Shown piece after piece: positions 25,595 to 35,042 of a DNA stretch of 64,000 bases. This DNA comes from Dokdonia sp. Hel_I_53. GTDB taxonomy: Bacteria > Bacteroidota > Bacteroidia > Flavobacteriales > Flavobacteriaceae. A program made the position numbers and the translations under genes. The stretch is from NCBI RefSeq assembly GCF_007827465.1, contig NZ_VISL01000001.1, forward strand, positions 2,437,001 to 2,501,000. The letters run 5' to 3'. The notes beneath the pieces were generated by a model. It saw nothing but the letters and a program-made list of their open reading frames with translations, was not told the origin of the DNA and searched no databases. The first letter of the stretch is position 1, and each line of letters opens with the position of its first letter.

Positions 25595-26854
25595 ATGAAA
25601 TTTCTTTGGATTGCCCTTTTAGTAAGCGTTACTTCTGTTTGTAGTGCACAGCATTTTACCGTAAAAGAAATCTCGTTTGAGGGGTTAAAGCGGGTGGATG
25701 AATCGCTATTAAGGCATTTGATAAAGGTGCATGTTGCTAGGCCTTATGACTCACTCCAAGTGGTTACAGATCTTGAGCGATTAAATCGCTTGCCCGCAAT
25801 AGCAAAAGCTTCTGTTGTAAAAATTATAAACGAAGATTCTACTTATACCTTACGCTATAAAATTATTGAGAATTTTGCCATTATTCCAGGCTTGCGTATA
25901 GGGCAAGCAAATGATGATAGTTTTGCCTTTCGTGCAAGTGTATTTGATTTTAACTTCTTGGGTCAAAGTCAGATTATAGGAGGATTTTTCCAAAAGGATG
26001 TTTTTAGTTCTTTTGGGGCGTATTGGGAGGCTCCATTTCTGTTTAGTAATAAGTGGGGTCTTGGACTTAACTATATTGATAATATTACATTTGAACCTGT
26101 CTATTTTCAGGATGAGCCTTTTAATTATAAAAAAGAGGATCGCGGTCTTGAAATGTATATTTTGTATGAGATCGATTTTCACAACAAGGCAGAATTAGGT
26201 GTACGATTTTTTGACGAATCATATGTATATAATGAAACCCCAGCGGCTGAAAATCTCCCAAATGACCTTAATGCAAATAAAACATTCTATCGAGCTCAAT
26301 ATGAGACCAATTTTTTAGATATTGATTATCAATATGTAGTAGGTTTTAGAAATATTTTTGATGTAAGTTACCAGACTGGTGGTGATGGATTGCTAGGAGA
26401 TACCTTCATAGCAACTAACTCGTTCGAATATTTTAAAAAACTAGGTGAGAGAGGAAACTGGGCTAATAGGCTACAACTAGGCTATTCATCGTTTACAAAA
26501 ACAGAATTTGCTCCTTTTACGATAGATAATCAATTCAATCTTCGCGGGTCTGGAAATGACAGCAATCGTGGTACTTCGTTTGTTTTTGTAAATACAGAGT
26601 ACCGTTATACACTTTTAGAAAAAGATTGGTTTGTAATGCAAGGAAATACATTTGTTGATGCAGGTATACTCCAAGAACCCAAAGGAAGTCTAAGTACAAT
26701 TACTCCCAAATCTTCCTTTGAAATATATTCTGGGATAGGCATTAGGTTTTTACATAAGCGCATATTTAACGCCGTAATTAGATTAGATTACGGCGTAGGA
26801 ATAGGATCACGTGACAGTCGTGGATTTGTTTTTGGAATAGGTCAGTACTTTTAG
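25595..26854 (+). CDS. Outer-membrane protein with one POTRA domain (Omp85/BamA-like)
   Basis: A 419-residue protein with a signal peptide (LLVSVTSVCSAQ), one POTRA-like domain (about 22-95, with VKEISFEGLKRVDESLLRHL) and a beta-barrel that ends in VFGIGQYF with the terminal aromatic expected for outer-membrane insertion. NQFNLRGSGNDSNRG resembles the conserved RG motif of Omp85 proteins. At about half the length of BamA and with one POTRA, it is an atypical, short Omp85 member. Its substrate is unknown. Confidence 0.75.
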   Translation: MKFLWIALLVSVTSVCSAQHFTVKEISFEGLKRVDESLLRHLIKVHVARPYDSLQVVTDLERLNRLPAIAKASVVKIINEDSTYTLRYKIIENFAIIPGLRIGQANDDSFAFRASVFDFNFLGQSQIIGGFFQKDVFSSFGAYWEAPFLFSNKWGLGLNYIDNITFEPVYFQDEPFNYKKEDRGLEMYILYEIDFHNKAELGVRFFDESYVYNETPAAENLPNDLNANKTFYRAQYETNFLDIDYQYVVGFRNIFDVSYQTGGDGLLGDTFIATNSFEYFKKLGERGNWANRLQLGYSSFTKTEFAPFTIDNQFNLRGSGNDSNRGTSFVFVNTEYRYTLLEKDWFVMQGNTFVDAGILQEPKGSLSTITPKSSFEIYSGIGIRFLHKRIFNAVIRLDYGVGIGSRDSRGFVFGIGQYF

Positions 26855-26855
26855 C

Positions 26856-27290
26856 CTATCTATTTTCTTTCATAGACTTCTTATAGTCTGTTGCTAGGTC
26901 TTCTTTCTGAGTTTCTGAAAAAACTTTACCTGCGAGTTGGAAAAAAGTATGTTCTTCATCTTCTAAATGATGCTCCACTTTTTCACATAATTGCTTTGCA
27001 TATGTGAGCCAAGCTGGAGAGTCTAGATCTGTGTCGTCTATTTTTGCGATAAGTTCATCCATCTCGTGATGTTCTGCAATTCCATGTCTTGCATGTTCTT
27101 GCATCATATCATTACTTATAAGTGGTTTGTAAAAATGGCGTTCTTCTGCCATAGCGTGTACCTGTAATTCGTTTTTAAGACTTTCCCACATTTCTTTCCG
27201 TCCTTTGCTTTCTCCAGAGGTGCTTGTGACTAGGCGACAAAGCTCTCTCTGTTTATCATGGTCTTTACGTATAGCTTCAAATATATTCAT
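26856..27290 (-). CDS. Hemerythrin HHE-domain protein
   Basis: A 144-residue cytoplasmic protein with an HHE cation-binding fold. The di-iron ligand pattern is visible: His in IRKDHDKQREL, H..E in VHAMAEERHFYKPL, HH in IAEHHEMDEL and H..DE in VEHHLEDEEHTFF. Such proteins bind O2 or NO or protect iron centres. The stop lies 1 bp from the convergent Omp85-type gene. Confidence 0.9.
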   Translation of the reverse strand: MNIFEAIRKDHDKQRELCRLVTSTSGESKGRKEMWESLKNELQVHAMAEERHFYKPLISNDMMQEHARHGIAEHHEMDELIAKIDDTDLDSPAWLTYAKQLCEKVEHHLEDEEHTFFQLAGKVFSETQKEDLATDYKKSMKENR

Positions 27291-27406
27291 AGGGTTGTAT
27301 TTAGTTTTGCTTAAAAATACAATAGATCCCCAAGGCTAAATCTTAGATTTTTCTTAAAATTGAGAATCAGGAGTCTTTGTAGCTATTAGAGTATGTAGAG
27401 GAGTAC

Positions 27407-27420
27407 GCTTTCGCGAAAGC
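27407..27420. repeat. 14-bp palindrome, copy 10
   Basis: Exact copy 9 bp past the 3' end of the first hybrid kinase gene. Confidence 0.95.
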
Positions 27421-27429
27421 TAAAAAGTC

Positions 27430-29670
27430 TTATACAACGAGTCTATGGAGGTTATTAGCGATGGTATGTCTAAATTTATGAATGTCGTAGGGTTTTACGA
27501 TAATATCATTCATCCCAGAGGCGTATATCTGATCTCTCATTTCCTTGATCTCTACAGCGGTTAATGCAATGATGGGCACATTTTGGTTAAATTCTCGGAT
27601 TTTCTCTGTTGCTTCCATTCCGTTCATAATGGGCATATTTACGTCCATTAATATCAGATCAAAGTGCGAGTGCTTTGCTTTCTCCACGGCATCTTTACCA
27701 TTTCCAGCAATGGTGCATATGACATTTGATTTTTCAAGGATTTTTTGAGTAACTTTTTGATTAATGCGATTATCATCTACAATGAGAATTTCTTTATTCT
27801 GTAGGCTAGTTGAGGTTCCTAGGGGAGCATTTGCTTCGGGTCTTTCATTGATTTGAGCTATCGAAAAGTCTAACTCAAAATAAAAATTAGAACCTTCACC
27901 GTATTTACTTTCTAACTTAATTTCGCTATTGTGAAGTGCTAATAATTTTTTTACAATGGGCAATCCTAAACCTGTTCCCTGATAAGAATAGTGTTTTGAA
28001 CCTATTTGAGAAAATTCATCAAAAATACGTTCTTTTCGTTCCTGAGGAATTCCTACGCCATTATCTTGGATGGAAAAGTGTAACCTACACTTATTTTTTG
28101 AAACCGATACAGCTTTTATCAATACAGTTATGGTACCGTTCTCTGTAAATTTACAAGCATTACCTATCAAGTTCATAAGAATTTGTGACAAGCGTATCGT
28201 GTCACCTTTTATATAGGTAGGAACATCTTCTTTTATAGAGGTTATAATCACATTATTATTTTGCAAGCGCATGTATTCAAAACTGGAGGTAATGGTTTGA
28301 ATAAGCTCTCTTACATTAAATACTACAAACTCTTCTTTTAATGACTTTGAGTCTACTTTATTAATCTGTAACACATCATTGATAAGCGCTAAGAGATAAT
28401 CTGCAGAGAATTTAAGAGATTTTATGTCTTCTTCGTGTGATTTGAGCGCAGGGTCGTCTAGTAAGATTGTACTCAGACCTATAACTCCGTATAGTGGAGT
28501 TCTAAGTTCATGACTTACTGTAGAGAAGAACTCAGTTTTTGATCTGGATAGTTCTTCAGATTTTTGCTTTGCTTTGAGGTAGGCAATGTTTTTAATTCGC
28601 AAATTTCTTACATATTTTTTTCTGGTAAAGAAAGCATAGAGAAGAATTGCGATTAATAAAAAAAAGAAGATTACTACCACAAGGAGAATTTGATTCACTC
28701 TATCCTTATTTCTAACATTATTGGCTTGTAGTTCATTTTGAAGCTCTGTGCGTTCAATGTCTTTTTTGTATTGCGCTACTTCATATTGTGCTGCTACTTT
28801 TTGAGATTTTTCTGTTTGTAATTGATCAATATTTTTTTCAAAAAGAGATTGGTATTTATCACCTGCTTCATAAGCCTCTTTATATCTTTTTTGAGCGTAA
28901 AGGCTCTTAGAATATAGATCATAAGAATCTGCAAGGTCAAGTTTAGATTTATGCAACGCAGTGTCAAGAAAAACTTCTGATAAATAATAATCTACTTTCT
29001 CATAATCCTTTTTTTCAAGGTAATATTCTGCCCATGAGTTTTGTATCCCGGCTCTTAAATTGATATCTAAAGCGTATTTGTATTTATCTGCTTCGTACAG
29101 GTAAATAGCCGCAATATCAGGCTTGTCATGATCAAAAAGAGTATAGGCAGTATTATAATAAGCTGTTCCTAGATTGAGAGAGTCATTACTAGCTTTAAAA
29201 GTTTCTATAGACTTTTTGTGATATATGAGCGCCTTTTTTAATTGATCCTTAGATGACCCATATAGATTTGCTAAATCCATATAACTTAAACCTAATGTCT
29301 GAGTATCGTTAATGAGATTTGCAAGTGATTGCGCTTTTTCAAAACTATCCCGAGCACGTATGGTATCATTAAGCATTAAGTAATCATATCCTAAATAACG
29401 GTAGCCGTTTAGTAGATTACCCGTATCGTTTATTTTTTCTGCTGCTTTTATAATCTTGATGGTTAGCTCTAATGATTTGCTATGATTACCCGTATTGTAG
29501 AACGTTGTAGCAGAATCTGTAAGTTTATTAATATAGTCTCTATCTATACTTGTGCTATCTTGTGAGAGTATTGTAAGTGAGAAGAGAAAAAAGACAGCAG
29601 AAAGTGTAAGATTTCTCAAAAGTGGAGTTATTTTAAACTGTGGAAATATATAAAAAAGAGGAAATCCCAT
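27430..29670 (-). CDS. TPR-containing hybrid sensor histidine kinase (second of a tandem pair)
   Basis: A 746-residue sensor. A signal or anchor (about 20-36) precedes a periplasmic TPR region (about 45-310), one helix (about 327-348), a HisKA domain with phospho-acceptor His387 in FFSTVSHELRTPLYG, an HATPase with NLIGNACKF, DNGVGIP and GTGLGLPI, and a C-terminal receiver with Asp in LILMDVNMPIMNG. There is no DNA-binding output, so the phosphate probably moves to a separate phosphotransfer protein. It follows its paralogue by 20 bp and is strikingly similar across the kinase core. Confidence 0.92.
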   Translation of the reverse strand: MGFPLFYIFPQFKITPLLRNLTLSAVFFLFSLTILSQDSTSIDRDYINKLTDSATTFYNTGNHSKSLELTIKIIKAAEKINDTGNLLNGYRYLGYDYLMLNDTIRARDSFEKAQSLANLINDTQTLGLSYMDLANLYGSSKDQLKKALIYHKKSIETFKASNDSLNLGTAYYNTAYTLFDHDKPDIAAIYLYEADKYKYALDINLRAGIQNSWAEYYLEKKDYEKVDYYLSEVFLDTALHKSKLDLADSYDLYSKSLYAQKRYKEAYEAGDKYQSLFEKNIDQLQTEKSQKVAAQYEVAQYKKDIERTELQNELQANNVRNKDRVNQILLVVVIFFFLLIAILLYAFFTRKKYVRNLRIKNIAYLKAKQKSEELSRSKTEFFSTVSHELRTPLYGVIGLSTILLDDPALKSHEEDIKSLKFSADYLLALINDVLQINKVDSKSLKEEFVVFNVRELIQTITSSFEYMRLQNNNVIITSIKEDVPTYIKGDTIRLSQILMNLIGNACKFTENGTITVLIKAVSVSKNKCRLHFSIQDNGVGIPQERKERIFDEFSQIGSKHYSYQGTGLGLPIVKKLLALHNSEIKLESKYGEGSNFYFELDFSIAQINERPEANAPLGTSTSLQNKEILIVDDNRINQKVTQKILEKSNVICTIAGNGKDAVEKAKHSHFDLILMDVNMPIMNGMEATEKIREFNQNVPIIALTAVEIKEMRDQIYASGMNDIIVKPYDIHKFRHTIANNLHRLVV

Positions 29671-29690
29671 TTGTTAGGTATTAAACATTT

Positions 29691-31883
29691 TTAAGCTAAC
29701 TCTTTAATATGCGCTACGTTTTTGATGATCGTACGCTTAAATTTAGAGATGTCATAAGGCTTTACGATAATATCAGTCATACCAGATTCATAGATTTTTG
29801 TTCGCATTTCTTTAACTTCAACAGCTGTTAGTGCGATAATGGGGATGGAGTTGTCAAATTCTCTTATTTTCTCTGTAGCCTCCATACCATTCATAACCGG
29901 CATATTTATATCCATAAGGATCAGATCAAAATTTTCTTCTTTTGCTGCTGCTATTGCTTCCTCTCCATTATTTGCAACTTGACACAAGACATCAGATTTT
30001 TGCAAAATTTTTGTAGTTACAATCTGGTTGATACGGTTATCATCTACAATAAGTATACGTTTTCCTCTTAAAGCATCTTCATCGATGGACAGTGTGGGTT
30101 CAATACGGCTTTCTGCAACTGCATTATCTAATTCTAATGTGAAGAAAAATACAGAGCCTACACCCATTTCACTTTCTACATTTATTTTTGAGTTAGATAA
30201 TGCCAGTAGTTTTTTTACAATAGGTAAGCCTAAACCTGTACCTTGATATGTATAATGCCTAGAATTTACTTGGGAGAATTCATTAAAGATACTAGATAAT
30301 TTTGATTCTGGAATACCTATTCCAGTATCTGCTATACTAAATTTTAGTGTTGTAGTTTCTTTAGAAATAGTTTTTACATCTATTGTAATGTTGATGATGC
30401 CATTATCTGTAAACTTAAGCGCGTTACCTATAAGGTTCATTAATATCTGAGATAATCGTGTTGCATCACCACGTAAAACTCGCGGTACTTTTGAATCAAT
30501 ATCAATATTAATTATATTTTTATTTTGAAGTCGCATGTACTCAAAAGAAGAAACAATATTTTTTATAAATTCTCTTACATTAAAATTTTCTTCATTTTCT
30601 TCCAGCAATTTTGAATCAATTTTACTTATCTGAAGCACATCGTTAATAAGGGCCAACAAATAATCTGCTGAAAATTTTAAGGATTTGATGTCCTGCTCGT
30701 GCGATTTCAATTCTGGGTTGTCTAGTAAGATCGTGCTTAAACCAATGACACCATATAATGGAGTCCGAAGCTCATGACTTACCGTAGAAAAAAAGGCAGA
30801 CTTAGATTTTGAAAGTTCTTCGCTCTTTTCTTTAGCTAATAAATACTCTTGATTTTTGAGAGTTAATTTTTTAATAAATACTTTTCTATTTTTATAAGAG
30901 GTATAGAATAGTATTAGAAGAAGAACACACGCTATAACGAGAGCCGTTAAAAAATTATTTAAACGCTCCTTATTAACCATTATTTCCTGCTGCAGTTGGT
31001 TTTTTAGTTCTTTACGTTCAATATTCTTTTTATACTCATCTACTTGAAAACTCGCTGCAGCATTTTGCGAAGATGCATTTTGTATATTTTCTAAGGTTTC
31101 AGCCTCATACGCTTCAAATTTTACTCGGGACTCATATGCTTCCTTGTAAAGTTTCTGGTTGTAAAGGTTGAAGCTGAGTTTTTCATAAGTATCAGCTAGA
31201 TCTGTACTCGTTAGGCCATTGAGCGTATCTTTAAGAACTTCTTTGAGGTAAAAATCAACTTTATTGTAATTTTTATTTTGAATATAGTACTCCGCCCATT
31301 GATTGAATAACTTATTCTTATAGTTACTTATGCCAATCCCTATTAGTTTGTTTGCTTCTTTAAGGTAGGGTAATGCAGCGTTATATTGCTCGTGATTATA
31401 TAGTGTGATGATGGTATTATAATAGGCCTTTCCAAGATTTACAGAATCTTTAATCTTTTTAAATAGTGTGATAGACTTATTGTGGTAGCGTATTGCTTTC
31501 TCATAATCATTAGGAATGTTAGAAAATAAATTAGCAAGATCCATATAGGTCTCAGCGACTAAAGTATCATTCTCAATAAGTTGTGCATATTGCTGTGCTT
31601 TTTGAAAATTCACACGAGCAAGCTCTAGGTCTTCAAGTATAAGATAATCATAACCTAAATAACGATACCCTTTCTGTAAGTATGCAAAATCGTTGATTTT
31701 TTCTGCATTTTCTACAATGGCAATATTGTTAGATAGAGATTTCACATAGTTGCCCGCACTATAATTAATAGCTGAAGAATCTATAAGCTTTTCAATATGA
31801 TTCTGGATGGAAAGTGTATCTATCTGAGCGTGTGAGGTCAGCGTTGCAACAACGCATATAAAATACAAAGAAAAATTTCTCAT
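29691..31883 (-). CDS. TPR-containing hybrid sensor histidine kinase (first of a tandem pair)
   Basis: A 730-residue paralogue of the next gene with the same order: signal peptide (MRNFSLYFICVVATLTSHAQ), TPR region, a single helix with LVIACVLLLILFYTSY, HisKA with STVSHELRTPLYG, HATPase with NLIGNALKF and DTGIGIP, and a receiver with LILMDINMPVMNG. I choose the Met nine codons into the open frame because it gives a proper signal peptide. The TPR parts are more diverged than the kinase parts, as expected if the two sense different inputs after duplication. Confidence 0.92.
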   Translation of the reverse strand: MRNFSLYFICVVATLTSHAQIDTLSIQNHIEKLIDSSAINYSAGNYVKSLSNNIAIVENAEKINDFAYLQKGYRYLGYDYLILEDLELARVNFQKAQQYAQLIENDTLVAETYMDLANLFSNIPNDYEKAIRYHNKSITLFKKIKDSVNLGKAYYNTIITLYNHEQYNAALPYLKEANKLIGIGISNYKNKLFNQWAEYYIQNKNYNKVDFYLKEVLKDTLNGLTSTDLADTYEKLSFNLYNQKLYKEAYESRVKFEAYEAETLENIQNASSQNAAASFQVDEYKKNIERKELKNQLQQEIMVNKERLNNFLTALVIACVLLLILFYTSYKNRKVFIKKLTLKNQEYLLAKEKSEELSKSKSAFFSTVSHELRTPLYGVIGLSTILLDNPELKSHEQDIKSLKFSADYLLALINDVLQISKIDSKLLEENEENFNVREFIKNIVSSFEYMRLQNKNIINIDIDSKVPRVLRGDATRLSQILMNLIGNALKFTDNGIINITIDVKTISKETTTLKFSIADTGIGIPESKLSSIFNEFSQVNSRHYTYQGTGLGLPIVKKLLALSNSKINVESEMGVGSVFFFTLELDNAVAESRIEPTLSIDEDALRGKRILIVDDNRINQIVTTKILQKSDVLCQVANNGEEAIAAAKEENFDLILMDINMPVMNGMEATEKIREFDNSIPIIALTAVEVKEMRTKIYESGMTDIIVKPYDISKFKRTIIKNVAHIKELA

Positions 31884-32148
31884 CGGGGAGCACTGAGTTA
31901 CTATATGCAATGATAGTGAATTTTAAAGGAAAAATGCCATTCGTCGGAGATTAATTGCATTATATCGATAATTTTACATTTTTGATTTTCAGTAGAATGT
32001 AAAGGAAAACAGTACTATTTACCTTATTTAGATTACAAGAGCACAATATTAATAGTATAAAACATAATGGCGTGTTAATATCTAGCAGCGTGTTGTTAAC
32101 GTTGTCTCAATTGCAAATTCTTTAACTGTAGAACCTTTATTGATCATT
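31884..32148. other. Divergent intergenic region
   Basis: About 265 bp of AT-rich sequence between the kinase genes and the YqaE gene. I see no gene. Confidence 0.4.
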
Positions 32149-32156
32149 TACATTTG
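32149..32156 (+). promoter_or_regulatory. -7 box TACATTTG for the YqaE gene
   Basis: Exact TAnnTTTG, 24 bp before the ATG at 32181. No clear TTG element at the expected distance, so the call is tentative. Confidence 0.4.
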
Positions 32157-32180
32157 TACAAACTATTAAAAACAATCAGA

Positions 32181-32336
32181 ATGTCATTACTCATTATTAT
32201 CTTAAGTATTTTACTTCCACCACTAGCAGTAGCATTAACAAAAGGTGCAGGTAAAGATTTACTTATAAACATATTACTTACATTACTAGGCTGGCTTCCA
32301 GGAGTCATTCATGCCTTTTATGTAAACAGCAAATAA
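32181..32336 (+). CDS. YqaE/Pmp3 family membrane protein
   Basis: A 51-residue two-helix protein of the Pmp3/YqaE/UPF0057 family. The first helix carries SLLIIILSILLPPLAV, and the second the conserved GWLPGVIHAFYV. Family members are membrane-potential or stress-related proteins. The open frame starts 27 bp earlier with TTG, but the family begins at the ATG at 32181 and a -7 box overlaps the earlier start. It is followed after 24 bp by an acidic lipoprotein gene, probably in the same transcript. Confidence 0.88.
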   Translation: MSLLIIILSILLPPLAVALTKGAGKDLLINILLTLLGWLPGVIHAFYVNSK

Positions 32337-32360
32337 AGAATAACAAACTAAAATTAAATT

Positions 32361-32948
32361 ATGATGAAAAAATATCTTTTAAGTATAGCAGTAGTAACAG
32401 CATTAATCAGCTGTGATATCGATAAAAAAGGACAAGTTGAACTTCCAGAAGTAGATGTAGATGTAGACGCAGAGGCAGGAGATCTACCATCATTTGACGT
32501 AGACTGGGCAGATGTAAATGTAGGAACTAGAACTAAGATGGTAGAAGTGCCAAAAGTAGTAGTTGTAATGGAAGAAGAGGAAATTGAAGTTCCTTATGTA
32601 GATGTAGATATGCCTGAAGATTATGAAGATAAAGAAAAGATGGAGCGTACGCTACGTGTAGAAGCAGAAGTAGATGACGTTGAGCATAATCTTGATATCA
32701 AAGAAATAAGAGCTTACAACAATAAATTATATGTCATTGCTGAGTTAGAAAAAATGACTCAAAGTATTGCAGGTAAAACAATGAGAGTTCAAGATCAAAT
32801 TGAATTGAATGCACCAAATATGAATGTAGAATATATAATAGTTGGTGAAAAGCCTAACAGATTATTCAATAATCAGTATAGGTACTTATCTAGTATGAAC
32901 GATCTTGATGATGAAATTGCAAATGCAAAAGTTATTTACAATAGGTAA
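32361..32948 (+). CDS. Very acidic lipoprotein of unknown function
   Basis: A 195-residue protein with a lipobox (VVTALISCDID) and an extremely acidic mature region with repeated Val-Asp and Val-Glu pairs (PEVDVDVDAEAGD, PYVDVDMPEDYED) before a mixed C-terminal domain. I do not recognise the family. Coupling to the YqaE gene hints at envelope or ion stress. A strong terminator ends the unit. Confidence 0.75.
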   Translation: MMKKYLLSIAVVTALISCDIDKKGQVELPEVDVDVDAEAGDLPSFDVDWADVNVGTRTKMVEVPKVVVVMEEEEIEVPYVDVDMPEDYEDKEKMERTLRVEAEVDDVEHNLDIKEIRAYNNKLYVIAELEKMTQSIAGKTMRVQDQIELNAPNMNVEYIIVGEKPNRLFNNQYRYLSSMNDLDDEIANAKVIYNR

Positions 32949-32973
32949 GATAACTGAAATAAGAATACTGAAG

Positions 32974-33000
32974 AGCAGCCGGAAGGCTGCTTTTTTTTTT
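32974..33000 (+). terminator. Terminator after the acidic lipoprotein gene
   Basis: The stem AGCAGCC / GGCTGCT with a GGAA loop is followed by ten T residues. Confidence 0.95.
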
Positions 33001-33014
33001 GCTTTCGCGAAAAC
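33001..33014. repeat. Imperfect 14-bp palindrome
   Basis: GCTTTCGCGAAAAC differs at one base and directly follows the terminator T tract. Confidence 0.8.
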
Positions 33015-33112
33015 GTACTATTTTTAGATAAATTCTTATTGATCATAATTATTTTCAATTTGAAAATTTTTGTAAGTTCACACCAAAACTAATAAGTTCT
33101 TCATTGCTATCT

Positions 33113-34210
33113 ATGCGTACTATCGCTTTATTTCTTTTCTTATTAAACTGTTGTTTGTTACATGCCCAAGAGAAAATTTTAAAACCTTTTGATATTGAAG
33201 CAGACCTTTTTTATGGAACTATTTTAGAACATAATCCGGACATTTCTCACCTTATTACAGAGCATCCCACAGGTATAATGCTTGCGTATAACCGAAAGAC
33301 CTATGGGTTTGAGGACTGGGAAAGAAGGTATAATTTCCCAGATGTAGGGTATACGTTTGCATATCAAGATATGAAGAACTTCTATCTTGGGGAGTTATAT
33401 TCTGGTTATGCCCACTACAATTTTTATTATTGGAAACGAAGATTGCAATTTCGGATAGGACAGGGATTTGCTATTGCTACTAAGCCCTATGACCGCGAGA
33501 CAAACTTCATTAATAACGCCTATGGAACTCGAGTTTTAAGTAGCACAATGCTCAAGTTTAGTTATAAGCAAAATAATATTTGGAGGGGCTTTGGCGCGCA
33601 TGCAGGATTCTCTCTTATACATTATAGTAATGCAAATCTAAAAGCACCTAACAATTCGACAAATACATGGGCCTTTACTGCGGGTATCAATTATTTTCCC
33701 AACCATGAGAAAATGCCTGATTTTATTCCTATGGGAGAAAAGACCAAATATTCAGAACCACTTCATTATAATCTAGTCGTAAGGAGTGGTGCAAACCAAA
33801 GTGATATTAATAATTCTCCAAGATATGGCTTTGTTACCCTAACAGGCTTTGTGGATAAACGCATCAACCACAAATCAAGCTTAACCGGAGGGGTGGATGC
33901 TTTCTTTGCAAATTTTTTAAAAGAACTTATTCGTTATGAATCTGTAGCCTTCCCAGAGGGAGAGGTGAGTGGTGATGAAGACTGGAAACGTTTTGGCGTT
34001 TTTGTGGGGCACGAGTTGCATTTTAACGAGATGTCATTTGTTTCTCAATTAGGATACTATGTGTACTATCCCTATGATTTTGAAGGAAGATTTTATAATA
34101 GACTTGGTTTAAAACGAACGTTTGGAAAGCATTTTAGAGGGAGTATGGTTGTAAAAGCGCATGGTGCAAAGGCTGAGGCTGTAGAATTTGGAATAGGTTA
34201 TCGATTTTAA
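33113..34210 (+). CDS. PagL-like acyloxyacyl hydrolase (lipid A deacylase family)
   Basis: A 365-residue outer-membrane beta-barrel protein with a signal peptide (MRTIALFLFLLNCCLLHAQ). The stretch GFSLIHYSNANLK holds the His-Ser-Asn pattern of PagL-type lipid A 3-O-deacylases, and the protein ends in an aromatic residue (GIGYRF) as outer-membrane barrels do. It is longer than classical PagL (about 170 residues), so substrate specificity is uncertain. The ATG at 33113 is preferred over TTG at 33104 because it starts the signal peptide. The GIN-domain lipoprotein begins 1 bp after the stop. Confidence 0.75.
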   Translation: MRTIALFLFLLNCCLLHAQEKILKPFDIEADLFYGTILEHNPDISHLITEHPTGIMLAYNRKTYGFEDWERRYNFPDVGYTFAYQDMKNFYLGELYSGYAHYNFYYWKRRLQFRIGQGFAIATKPYDRETNFINNAYGTRVLSSTMLKFSYKQNNIWRGFGAHAGFSLIHYSNANLKAPNNSTNTWAFTAGINYFPNHEKMPDFIPMGEKTKYSEPLHYNLVVRSGANQSDINNSPRYGFVTLTGFVDKRINHKSSLTGGVDAFFANFLKELIRYESVAFPEGEVSGDEDWKRFGVFVGHELHFNEMSFVSQLGYYVYYPYDFEGRFYNRLGLKRTFGKHFRGSMVVKAHGAKAEAVEFGIGYRF

Positions 34211-34211
34211 T

Positions 34212-34976
34212 ATGAAGAACTTTTGTCAATATATCGTTTTGCTATCTTTAGTTTATCTCACTTTCATATCCTGTGATACAGATAATACTTTGACGTGTCT
34301 CAAAGCTACTGGAACTATCATCACAAAAGAATATGAGTTAGAGGACTTTGACAGTATTGTAGCTTTTGAACGACTACAACTTATAGTAAAAGATGCTTCA
34401 GAAATTTCTGTGCAATTAGAAACAGGAGAGAATTTATTAGAAGATTTTGATGTTTTTGTGGAGAATAACACTCTCCATATACGTAATAATGGAGCTTGTA
34501 ATATTGCCAGAGATTATGATACTTCTAAAATATATGTTAGCCATCCCGATCTCAAACAAATAAGAAACAGTAGCGGCCAAACGGTTTTAGGTGATGGTAT
34601 CTTAAGCTGGGAAAATCTGAATTTAATCTCTGACGATTTGATAGAGGAGGACTTTTATCATAAAGATGGAGATTTTCGCCTTGAGCTGGATTCAGAAAAT
34701 GTGTTAGTACAGTGTAATGGATTGTCTAATTTCTTTTTATCTGGTACTGTAACTAACCTTCAAATTAACTTGCTTGAAGGTGATAGTAGATTACCGCTTG
34801 AAAATCTTCTGGTACAAAATGTAATTCTTTTTCATCGCGGAACAAATGATATACTCATTGCTCCACAACAATCTATTACTGGAGAATTACGTAGCACTGG
34901 AAATTTAATTTTACTTAATAATCCACCAGTAGTAGACATCGAAGCCTACTTTACCGGTGAAGTTATATTTGATTAA
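34212..34976 (+). CDS. GIN-domain (DUF2807) lipoprotein
   Basis: A 254-residue lipoprotein (lipobox VYLTFISCDT) with the parallel beta-helix of the GIN/DUF2807 family: GTIITKEYELEDFDSIVAFE, SKIYVSHPDLKQIRNSSG, and repeated short strand units. The biochemical role of this family is unknown. It probably shares a transcript with the PagL-like gene (1 bp gap) and may act with it at the cell envelope. Confidence 0.8.
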   Translation: MKNFCQYIVLLSLVYLTFISCDTDNTLTCLKATGTIITKEYELEDFDSIVAFERLQLIVKDASEISVQLETGENLLEDFDVFVENNTLHIRNNGACNIARDYDTSKIYVSHPDLKQIRNSSGQTVLGDGILSWENLNLISDDLIEEDFYHKDGDFRLELDSENVLVQCNGLSNFFLSGTVTNLQINLLEGDSRLPLENLLVQNVILFHRGTNDILIAPQQSITGELRSTGNLILLNNPPVVDIEAYFTGEVIFD

Positions 34977-35042
34977 ACGGAGCGTCAATATTGAGTGAGA
35001 ATTTTAATAGAAACTAATGACTCTTAAAAGTTCTGATTATAC

